64,000 nucleotides of DNA from Variovorax sp. E3. GTDB lineage: Bacteria; Pseudomonadota; Gammaproteobacteria; Burkholderiales; Burkholderiaceae_C. This document shows positions 57,040 through 64,000 of this stretch, one piece after another. The notes under the pieces were generated by a model, which saw only the letters and a program-made list of their open reading frames with translations, did not search any database and was not told the DNA's origin. A program made the translations under genes and the position numbers. Each line of letters opens with the position of its first letter. The stretch's first letter is position 1. The stretch is from positions 62,001 through 126,000 of the forward strand of contig NZ_MOWM01000005.1 in NCBI RefSeq assembly GCF_016082275.1, in the 5' to 3' direction.

Positions 57040-58097
57040 ATGAGTACCGATCCATCGCCGCGGGCGAACATCAAGGACGTGGCGCGCGAGGCGGGCGTCT
57101 CGCCCACCACCGTGTCCCATGCGCTCACGCGCGGGGGCAGGTGGATGCGGAAACCCGCGCACGCGTCGAGAAGGCGGCCCTGAAGCTGGGCTACCGGCCG
57201 AACCGCAATGCGCAGCGGCTGCGCACGGGCGAGGCCCACATGATCGTGCTGCTGTCGTCGATGCCGTTCGCGGTGGCCGGCGGCCCGTCGCGGCTCGGCT
57301 TCCTGATGGAGGTCGCGGCGGTGGCGGCGGCCGCCGCGCTCGACCGCAGCCTGGCGCTGGTGCTGGCGCCTCCCATGGAAACCGGGCGGGTGCCGATGGA
57401 ACTGCTGGACGTGGACGGCGCGTTGGTCATCGAGCCTTCCGCCAACGATCCGAACATGGACTACCTGCTGCGGCGCGGCCTGCCGGTGGTCGCCATCGGC
57501 AAGCCGGCCGAAGGGGATCCGGGCGATGCGGGCGATCCGGGCGACGCGGCGATGCCGCCCTATGTCGACATCCATTCGGGCCACACCACCCATCTGCTGC
57601 TCGAGCACCTGCATGCGCAGGGCGCGCGCAGGATCGCGACGATCCTGGGCGCGGCGCAGCGCAATTCCTATGTGGAAGGCCAGGCGGCCTACCTGGCGTT
57701 CGCCGCCGCGCGCGGCCAGGCGCCGCTGCTGTCGCGGGTCGACGAGGTCAAGGGCGAGAACGGCGGCCGGGACGCCGCGCGGGCGCTGCTGGCGGCCCAC
57801 CCCGACATCGACGCGTTCTGCGTGCCGGTGGACGCCTTCGCCACGGGCGCGGTCGCCGCGATCCTGGAGTCGGGCCGGCGCATCCCCGAAGACGTGATGG
57901 TCGCCACGCGCTACGACGGCCTGCGCGCCCGCACCTGCGTGCCGCCGCTCACGGCCGTGGACCTGCACCTGGACGAGGTGGCGCAGCAGGCCATTGCATT
58001 GCTTTTCGATCACCTGCGCGGGGACACGGGCAGGCGCCGTGTCGACGGGCCGATGGCGCAGCTGGTGCCGCGGCTGTCGACGGCACGCCGGCCGTGA
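57040..58097 (+). CDS. LacI-family regulator (frameshifted)
   Basis: About 352 residues across a break at the G5 run 57133-57137. The HTH is NIKDVAREAGVSPTTVSHALT; one added G yields GGQVDAETRARVEKAALKLGYRPNRNAQRLRTG, the expected hinge region. The periplasmic-binding-like effector domain follows (HLHAQGARRIATILG, DAFATGAVAAILESGRRIPEDVMVATRYDG). It is divergent from the NCS2 permease and flanked by two matching operators, so the permease-amidohydrolase-TSUP operon is its likely target. The effector may be a nucleobase. Confidence 0.86.
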
Positions 58098-58130
58098 TCC
58101 AGGAGGCGGTGCAGGCGCAGGACGCGCCGG

Positions 58131-59501
58131 CTACTTCGCCTTCGATACTCGCCACACGACATTGCCCACGTCGTCCGCCACGATCAGCGCGCCGCCCTTG
58201 TCGAGCGCCACGCCCACCGGGCGGCCCTGGGCCTTTTCGTCGGCGCTGAGAAAGCCGGTCAGCACATCGACCGGCGGCCCGCTGGGCTTGCCGCCGATGA
58301 AGGGCACGAACACCACCTTGTAGCCCGACTTGGGCTTGCGGTTCCACGAGCCGTGCTCGCCGATGAACACGCCGCTGGCGAACTGCTCGGGCATGCCGCC
58401 CGGGCGCGAGAAGGCCATGCCGAGCGGGGCCACGTGCGCGCCCAGCGCGTAGTCGGGCGCGATGGCCTTGGCGGCCATCTCGGGGTTCTGCGGCGTCACG
58501 CGCGCATCGACGATGCCGCCGTAGTAGCTCCAGGGCCAGCCGTAGAAGGCGCCGTCCTTCACCGAGGTGAGGTAGTCGGGCACGAGGTCGCTGCCGATCT
58601 CGTCGCGTTCGTTCACCACGGTCCACAGCGCCTTCGTGTCGGGGTCCCAGCCCATGCCGTTGGGGTTGCGCAGGCCGCTGGCGAACATGCGCTTCTCGCC
58701 CGTCTTGGTGTCGACCTCCCAGATGGCGGCGCGGCCCTCTTCGGCGGCCAGGCCGTTCTCGCCGATGTTGCTGTTGGAGCCGACCGTCACGTAGAGCTTG
58801 CTGCCGTCGGCATTGGCGATCACGTTCTTGGTCCAGTGGTGGTTGATGCCGGCGGGCAGCGGCGTCACCAGCGTGGGGTTGGCGCTGATGGAGGTCTGGC
58901 CCTCGGTGTAGGGCACCTTCACCAGCGCGTCGGCGTTGGCGATGAACAGTTCGTTGCCCACCAGCACCATGCCGTAGGGCGACATCAGGTTGGTCATGAA
59001 GACCTGCCGGACTTCGGCCAGGCCGTCGCCGTCGGCATCGCGCAGCAGGGTGATGCGGTTGGCGCTGGGCACGCCGGCGCCGGCGCGGCCCATGACCTTG
59101 CCCATGACCCGGTTGCGCACCTTGGCGACCACGCCGTCGCCGCCGTCGCTGGCGCCGCCGCCGGGCTTGGGCGGCTTGTTGCTCTCGGCCACCAGCACGT
59201 CGCCGTTGGGCAGGGTGTAGACCCAGCGCGGATGGTCGAGCCCGCGCGCCAGCGCCGTGACCTTCAGGCCCTCGGCGGGAGTGGGCGTGGCGGTGTCGGT
59301 CCAGCCGACGGCGGGCGCGACGTTCACGGTGGGAATCAGCGTCTTGTTCGGCTCGGCCAGTTGCGGGCGCGGGCCGACCGTGACTTCGGGCGACAGCTTG
59401 GCGGCCTCGCCGCAGCCGGCGAGAACCACTACGGCGCCGAGGGCCACCCCGGCCAGGGCGGGGAATGCGATGCGGGTGGGTACTTGCTGCGGTGCCTTCA
59501 T
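58131..59501 (-). CDS. Sorbosone-dehydrogenase-like beta-propeller lipoprotein
   Basis: 456 residues from the ATG at 59501. The N-terminus [21 protein letters not shown] ends in a lipobox LAGC, so it is probably a lipoprotein in the periplasm or outer membrane. The rest is a six-bladed propeller of the glucose/sorbosone dehydrogenase type: [92 protein letters not shown]. Members may use PQQ to oxidise sugars; actual activity here is unproven. Divergent from the alanyl-tRNA editing gene. Confidence 0.84.
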   Translation of the reverse strand: MKAPQQVPTRIAFPALAGVALGAVVVLAGCGEAAKLSPEVTVGPRPQLAEPNKTLIPTVNVAPAVGWTDTATPTPAEGLKVTALARGLDHPRWVYTLPNGDVLVAESNKPPKPGGGASDGGDGVVAKVRNRVMGKVMGRAGAGVPSANRITLLRDADGDGLAEVRQVFMTNLMSPYGMVLVGNELFIANADALVKVPYTEGQTSISANPTLVTPLPAGINHHWTKNVIANADGSKLYVTVGSNSNIGENGLAAEEGRAAIWEVDTKTGEKRMFASGLRNPNGMGWDPDTKALWTVVNERDEIGSDLVPDYLTSVKDGAFYGWPWSYYGGIVDARVTPQNPEMAAKAIAPDYALGAHVAPLGMAFSRPGGMPEQFASGVFIGEHGSWNRKPKSGYKVVFVPFIGGKPSGPPVDVLTGFLSADEKAQGRPVGVALDKGGALIVADDVGNVVWRVSKAK

Positions 59502-59633
59502 GCGTGTTCCTTGAGCGGCCCGGTGCCGCATGCCGGGCGGATCATCGCCCGGCGGCGGTGGCGGGCGTTGTCGGTCGTGGGCGCTTTATGGCGTGGGCGC
59601 ACCCCATTCGCGCATCGCCGCTACCATCGCCGG

Positions 59634-60401
59634 ATGACCGACGACCTGTTCCGCGCCGACGCCTACCTGCGCACCTGTGACGCCCGCATCCTGCGCATCG
59701 ACGAGACCGGCATCGTGCTGGACCGCACGGTGTTCTACCCGCTGGGCGGCGGACAGGCCGGCGACGCCGGCGTGCTGGCGCTGGCCGACGGGCGCGAACT
59801 GGTCATTGCCGACACCCGCAAGGCGAAAAACGAAGAGGGCCAGCCGACGAACGAATTCGTCCATGTGCCCGCCCCCGAACAGGCCGAGCTGCTGGCCGCG
59901 CTGAAGCCCGGCGACACCGTCACGGCCCGCCTCGACTGGGAGCGCCGCCACCGGCTGATGCGCTTTCACACCGCCTCCCACCTGCTGTGCCACCTCGTGC
60001 CGGTGCCGGTGAACGGCTGCTCGATCACGCCGGACTACGCGCGCATCGACTTCCACATGACCGACCCGCTCGACAAGGAAGCGCTGACCGCCGGGCTGGC
60101 AAAGCTGGTCGAGGCGGCGCACCCGCTCACGGTGGGCGCCATCACCGACGAAGAGCTCGACGCCAACCCGGCGCTGGTCAAGAGCATGAGCGTGCAGCCG
60201 CCGCGCGGCACGGGCACGGTGCGCACCATCCGCATCGGCGGTGCCGACGGCGCGCAGATCGACTTCCAGCCCTGCGGCGGCACGCACGTGGCGAACACCG
60301 CTGAAATCGGCGCGGTGATCGTCACCAAGATCGAGAAGAAGAGCGCCAACAGCCGGCGCGTGGTGCTGGGCTGGGCTCCGCCGGCCGCCGTGGCCGCCTG
60401 A
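59634..60401 (+). CDS. Alanyl-tRNA editing protein (AlaX type)
   Basis: 255 residues. The editing-domain zinc motifs are present: RFHTASHLL (HxxxH) and QPCGGTHVANTAEIG (CxxxH). It opens with the AlaRS-like DRTVFYPLGGGQAGDAG, as in longer AlaX-M proteins. It removes serine or glycine wrongly attached to tRNA-Ala. It stands alone between a divergent dehydrogenase gene and the DsbD-like gene. Confidence 0.9.
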   Translation: MTDDLFRADAYLRTCDARILRIDETGIVLDRTVFYPLGGGQAGDAGVLALADGRELVIADTRKAKNEEGQPTNEFVHVPAPEQAELLAALKPGDTVTARLDWERRHRLMRFHTASHLLCHLVPVPVNGCSITPDYARIDFHMTDPLDKEALTAGLAKLVEAAHPLTVGAITDEELDANPALVKSMSVQPPRGTGTVRTIRIGGADGAQIDFQPCGGTHVANTAEIGAVIVTKIEKKSANSRRVVLGWAPPAAVAA

Positions 60402-60444
60402 AACGCCCGGAACTTCGCCCCCACAGAATGCTCCGACTGACGGC

Positions 60445-62670
60445 ATGATCTTTTCGCGCATCCATTTCGCTACGCTTCTGATAGCAACCGCCGCAGCCAG
60501 CATGCCGGCTGCCGCGCAATTGGCTTCCAAGCCTGGCGCCGTGGTGACGACCCCGCACGTGCGGGCCGAACTGATCGCCCACGCGCCCGACGGCGTGTCG
60601 CCCGGCAGCCCCGTGTGGCTGGGCCTGCAGATCACGCACCAGCCCGAGTGGCACACCTACTGGAAGAACGCCGGCGATTCGGGCCTGCCCACCGAGATGA
60701 CGTGGACGCTGCCGGCCGGCGTGTCGACCGGCGAAATCGCGTGGCCGGTGCCCGAGAAGATTCCGGTCGGCAACCTCGCCAACTACGGCTACGAGAACAC
60801 CGTGCTGCTGCCGGTGCCGCTGGAGGTGTCGACGCTCTACAAGCCGCCGATGGCGCTGGGCGGCGGCACGCCGGCCATGGACGTCCAGCTCAAGGCCTCC
60901 TGGCTGGTCTGCCGCAAGGAGTGCATTCCCGAGGAAGGCACGTTCTCGCTGTCGCTGCCGCTGCAGGGCTCGACCGCGCTGCACAAGGCCGAGTTCGACA
61001 CCGCGCAGGCCGCGCAGCCGCAAGCGCTGGCCAAGCCCGGCACGGTGGAAGTCGATGGCCACAACCTCAAGGTGCGCCTCGAAGGCCTGCCCGCCGCCGC
61101 GCAGGGCAAGACGCTCGGCTTCTTCCCCGAGACCCCCGAGGTGCTGCGCACCGCGGCCGTTTCCGGCAAGGACTGGACCCAATCCTGGCAAGGCGGCACC
61201 TGGACCGCGACCCTGCCGCTGGCCGACCAGCGCAGCGCCAGCCCCACGGTGATGCCGGTGGTGGTGGCGCTGGCCGAGTCCGACCGCCAGGCCGGCCAGC
61301 CGATCGCCTGGCGCGCCGAGGCCCCCGTCACCGGCACCTGGCCCACCACGCCGGCGCCGCGCGCCGAGGTGTCGCCGGCGCTGCAGGCCGCGCTGGCCGC
61401 CAACGCGGCCAATGCCACCAGCGCCGCGGCGGCGGGCGCCGAGCTCCCCGCGCCTTCGTCCACCACCTTCATGGCCGCCCTGCTGGGCGCCTTGTTCGGC
61501 GGCCTGCTGCTCAACCTGATGCCCTGCGTGTTCCCGATCCTCGCGATCAAGGTGCTGGGCTTCGCGCGGCAGGCGGGCAACGCCAGCGCGCACCGCAAGG
61601 CCGGGCTGGCCTACACGGGCGGCGTGATGCTGTCGTTCCTCGCGCTGGGCGGCGCCATGCTGGCGCTGCGCGCGGCCGGCGCCGGGCTGGGCTGGGGCTT
61701 CCAGCTGCAGTCGCCGGGCGTGGTCGCGGCGCTGGCGGCGCTGTTCACGCTGATCGGGCTCAACCTCGTGGGCGTGTTCGAGTTCGGCCGCGCGGCGCCG
61801 TCGTCGGTGTGCAGCGCGCAGGCCAAGCATCCGCTGGTCAACGACTTTCTTTCCGGCGTGCTGGCCGTGGTCATCGCCTCGCCGTGCACCGCGCCGTTCA
61901 TGGGCGTGTCGCTGGGCTTCGCCATCGGGCTGCCGGCCGCGCAGGCGCTGCTGCTGTTCGCGGCGCTGGGCTTCGGGCTCGCGCTGCCCTACCTGCTGGC
62001 CGGCTTCGTGCCCGCCGTGGCGCGCCTGCTGCCCAAGCCCGGGCCGTGGATGCACACGCTGCGCCGCCTGTTGGCGTTCCCGATGTTCGCCACCGTGGCG
62101 TGGCTGGTGTGGGTGCTGGGCCAGCAAAGCGGCATCGACGGCGCCGGCACGCTGCTGGCGCTCTTGGTGTGCATGGCCGCGATCGTCTGGGCGCTCACGC
62201 TGCAGGGCCGCACACGCGTGGTGATCGCCACCGTGATGATCGCCTTCACGGCCGTGCTGGCCGGCGCCATCGGGCGCAATGTGTTGCAAGTCGTGGAGCC
62301 GGCCAAGCTGGCTTCGGCGAATGGCGTGGGCCAGCGCTGGCAGCCCTGGTCGGCCGAGCGCGTGGCCGAGTTGTCGGGCGCGGGGCAGCCGGTGTTCATC
62401 GACTTCACCGCCGCCTGGTGCGTGACCTGCCAGTACAACAAGAAGAGCACCCTGTCCGACACGCAGGTGCTGGCCGACTTCGACGCCAAGAAAGTCGCCA
62501 TGCTGCGCGCCGACTGGACCCGGCGCGACCCCGCCATCACCGCCGCGCTCACCGCGCTGGGCCGCAGCGGCGTGCCGGTGTACGTGTTGCAGGCGCCGGG
62601 CAAGCCCCCGGTCGTGCTGACGGAGATATTGGGCAAGGACGAAGTCCGCGCCGCGCTCGCCGCACTTTGA
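60445..62670 (+). CDS. DsbD/ScsB-like thiol:disulfide interchange protein
   Basis: 741 residues. A Sec signal ends near MPAAAQLA. The periplasmic N-terminal domain (about 25-330) has WLVCRKECIPEEG with a cysteine pair. The membrane domain (about 345-610, eight helices) carries the two redox cysteines in LLNLMPCVFPILAIKVLGF and VIASPCTAPFMGVSLGF. The C-terminal thioredoxin domain has AAWCVTCQYNKK. It carries electrons from cytoplasmic thioredoxin to periplasmic targets. The large N-terminal domain is of the ScsB type rather than classical DsbD. A redoxin gene follows 94 bases later and may be its partner. Confidence 0.9.
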   Translation: MIFSRIHFATLLIATAAASMPAAAQLASKPGAVVTTPHVRAELIAHAPDGVSPGSPVWLGLQITHQPEWHTYWKNAGDSGLPTEMTWTLPAGVSTGEIAWPVPEKIPVGNLANYGYENTVLLPVPLEVSTLYKPPMALGGGTPAMDVQLKASWLVCRKECIPEEGTFSLSLPLQGSTALHKAEFDTAQAAQPQALAKPGTVEVDGHNLKVRLEGLPAAAQGKTLGFFPETPEVLRTAAVSGKDWTQSWQGGTWTATLPLADQRSASPTVMPVVVALAESDRQAGQPIAWRAEAPVTGTWPTTPAPRAEVSPALQAALAANAANATSAAAAGAELPAPSSTTFMAALLGALFGGLLLNLMPCVFPILAIKVLGFARQAGNASAHRKAGLAYTGGVMLSFLALGGAMLALRAAGAGLGWGFQLQSPGVVAALAALFTLIGLNLVGVFEFGRAAPSSVCSAQAKHPLVNDFLSGVLAVVIASPCTAPFMGVSLGFAIGLPAAQALLLFAALGFGLALPYLLAGFVPAVARLLPKPGPWMHTLRRLLAFPMFATVAWLVWVLGQQSGIDGAGTLLALLVCMAAIVWALTLQGRTRVVIATVMIAFTAVLAGAIGRNVLQVVEPAKLASANGVGQRWQPWSAERVAELSGAGQPVFIDFTAAWCVTCQYNKKSTLSDTQVLADFDAKKVAMLRADWTRRDPAITAALTALGRSGVPVYVLQAPGKPPVVLTEILGKDEVRAALAAL

Positions 62671-62764
62671 CCACCGGCGTGACATGGGTTGTCACATGCA
62701 CTTGAAGAAACCGTTCTAAGCTGCAGTTGTTGTTTGGAATTTTGTTTTGGAGTTCAAGCTGGCC

Positions 62765-63457
62765 ATGTCTCTTTCGCCAACCACAGACTCGCGTTCCCTG
62801 CGCGCCGCGCGCCATGCCCGCGCCGCCCTGAGCCGGGCCTCCCGCCGCGCCGTCGTTGCCGCCGCCGTGGCGCTGGGCGCCACCTTCCTGATGGGCACCA
62901 ACGCCGCCGCCGCGCCCGCCGTGGGCCAGCAGGCGCCCGACTTCGTGGCCGTCGACACCAGCGGCGCCAAGCACAAGCTGTCCGATTTCGCGGGCAAGTT
63001 CGTGGTACTCGAGTGGACCAACCCCGGCTGCCCCTTCGTGCGCAAGCACTACGGCAGCGGCAACATGCCCGCCACGCAGAAGGCCGCGACCGACAAGGGC
63101 GTGGTGTGGCTGGCCATCAACTCCACCGAGCGCGCCGCCAGCGACTACCTCAAGCCCGACGCGCTCGATGCCTGGATGAAGTCGCAAAAAGCAGCGCCCA
63201 CCGCCGTGCTGATGGACGAAGACGGCCTGATCGGCCAGGTCTACGGCGCGCGCACCACGCCGCACATCTTCATCATCGACCCCAAGGGCACGCTGGTGTA
63301 CGCGGGCGGCATCGACAGCATCGCGTCGGCGCGGCCCGACGACATCAAGACCGCGACCAACTACGTCAGCCAGGCGCTGGGCGAGGCCTTCGGCGGCAAG
63401 CCGATATCGGCGGCATCGACGCGGCCCTATGGCTGTTCGATCAAGTACAAGACCTGA
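62765..63457 (+). CDS. Exported redoxin-domain (thioredoxin-like) protein
   Basis: 230 residues from the ATG at 62765; a TTG 18 bases earlier is possible. The N-terminus has arginine-rich residues (RASRRAVVAAAVALGATFL), then a hydrophobic stretch ending AAAAPAVG, a signal peptide with a twin-arginine look. The AhpC/TSA-like domain follows: QQAPDFVAVDTSGAKHKLSDF, VLEWTNPGCPFVRKHY (single cysteine), TTPHIFIIDPKGTLVYAGGI. A second cysteine is near the C-terminus (YGCSIKYK). It probably reduces or senses peroxide or thiols in the periplasm with the upstream DsbD-like protein. Confidence 0.8.
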   Translation: MSLSPTTDSRSLRAARHARAALSRASRRAVVAAAVALGATFLMGTNAAAAPAVGQQAPDFVAVDTSGAKHKLSDFAGKFVVLEWTNPGCPFVRKHYGSGNMPATQKAATDKGVVWLAINSTERAASDYLKPDALDAWMKSQKAAPTAVLMDEDGLIGQVYGARTTPHIFIIDPKGTLVYAGGIDSIASARPDDIKTATNYVSQALGEAFGGKPISAASTRPYGCSIKYKT

Positions 63458-63476
63458 CGGCGACCCGCCACGCCCG

Positions 63477-64000
63477 ATGACGCAGGTCCCGGGAACGGCC
63501 GGCTACGGCGCCAATGCCGCGGCCCTTGCGCAGCAATACGAAACCCTGCGCTTCGCCGACGTCCACCGCGAAGTGCTGCACCTGTTTCCCGCCGCGCCGA
63601 GCCGCGTGCTCGACATCGGCGCGGGCGCCGGGCGCGACGCCGCCGCGCTGGCGGCGCTCGGCCACCGCGTGGTGGCGGTCGAGCCCACGCCCGAACTGCG
63701 CGCCGAAGGCATGGCCCGCCACGCCGCGCTGCCCATCGAGTGGATCGACGACCACCTGCCCGAACTCATCCGCATGCGCGCGGCATCCGGCACGACCTGG
63801 TCCTGCTGACTGCTGTGTGGATGCACCTGGACGCCGCCGAGCGGCGCACCGCCATGGCCGCGCTCGCCGAACTGGTGGCCGAGGGCGGGCAGGTCGTGAT
63901 GTCGCTGCGCCATGGCCCCGTGCCGCCAGGCCGGCGAATGTTCGACGTGTCGGCCGGGGAAACCTGCGAACTTGCCGCCGCGCACGGCCTGCAGAGGCGC
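63477..64000 (+). CDS. SAM-dependent methyltransferase (frameshifted, cut by window edge)
   Basis: At least 174 residues; the 3' end is outside the window. The SAM-binding motif is VLDIGAGAGRDAAALAALGHRVVAVEP (about residues 43-69). At 63775-63784 one added base after GCGCGC continues as GIRHDLVLLTAVWMHLDAAERRTAM, and then LVAEGGQVVMSLRHGP, the normal order of motifs. The stop in the unshifted frame at 63807 would truncate the domain. It lies 20 bases after the redoxin gene. Substrate unknown. Confidence 0.75.

Noticed and set aside
60322..62685. Long open frame of 787 codons on the minus strand
   Set aside because: Antisense of the DsbD-like gene; its Arg/His/Gln-rich composition is typical of the shadow of a GC-rich gene and it has no recognisable domain.
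1..64000. CRISPR arrays, tRNA or rRNA genes, insertion sequences
   Set aside because: No regularly spaced direct repeats, no tRNA-like cloverleaf with CCA end, and no transposase or terminal-repeat pair was seen on reading both strands.

Overview
The window reads as chromosomal DNA of a high-GC betaproteobacterium of the Burkholderiales, most probably Comamonadaceae and Variovorax-like. This is inferred from the very GC-rich third positions, a PhaM-type PHA-granule protein, a tandem glycine riboswitch, a complete pgaABCD operon, and hairpin-rich intergenic repeats of a kind I recall from that family. No rRNA, tRNA, insertion sequence, phage gene or CRISPR array was seen.

Region 1 (1-24843), nearly all on the minus strand, is a surface-polysaccharide (probably LPS O-antigen) locus. 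It encodes four nucleotide-sugar routes. The first is a CDP-4-keto-3,6-dideoxyhexose route (rfbF, rfbG, rfbH, a short-chain reductase/epimerase) with a transketolase gene running off the left edge. The second is dTDP-3-acetamido-3,6-dideoxyhexose (fdtA, fdtB, and a distant fdtC). The third is dTDP-4-amino-4,6-dideoxyglucose (vioA, with a nearby GNAT and a WbqC-family gene). The fourth is dTDP-L-rhamnose (rmlBDAC). Transferases are three GT61 proteins with different N-terminal modules, a GT2 enzyme, and a gtrA/gtrB/GT-C lipid-linked glucosylation module. Two tandem beta-propeller proteins related to glycosidases have no obvious role. No wzx, wzy, wzm or wzt gene is inside the window.

Region 2 (24844-28739) has a tandem glycine riboswitch in front of a DadA-type amino-acid dehydrogenase, then a FIST-domain sensor protein and phaM. 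Region 3 (28831-40724) is an amino-acid island: a MocR regulator, three LysE exporters, an EamA exporter, a PLP aminotransferase, a DJ-1/PfpI protein, two PhzF proteins, a GST, a glyoxalase-like protein, a threonine/serine dehydratase and a creatininase-family amidohydrolase. Region 4 (40982-47587) is pgaABCD for poly-N-acetylglucosamine. Region 5 (47694-64000) holds a catalytic-residue-poor SDR, a LysR/alcohol-dehydrogenase pair, marR-clcA with a divergent GNAT, a purine/pyrimidine-type module (LacI, NCS2 permease, amidohydrolase, TSUP), a sorbosone-dehydrogenase-like lipoprotein, an alanyl-tRNA editing protein, a DsbD-like reductase with a redoxin, and a methyltransferase cut by the right edge.

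Sixteen positions show a one-base loss and one shows a one-base gain inside otherwise well-conserved genes, mostly where a G or C run could have been under-called. I read these mainly as sequencing or assembly errors and annotate the genes across them, stating where each break lies.
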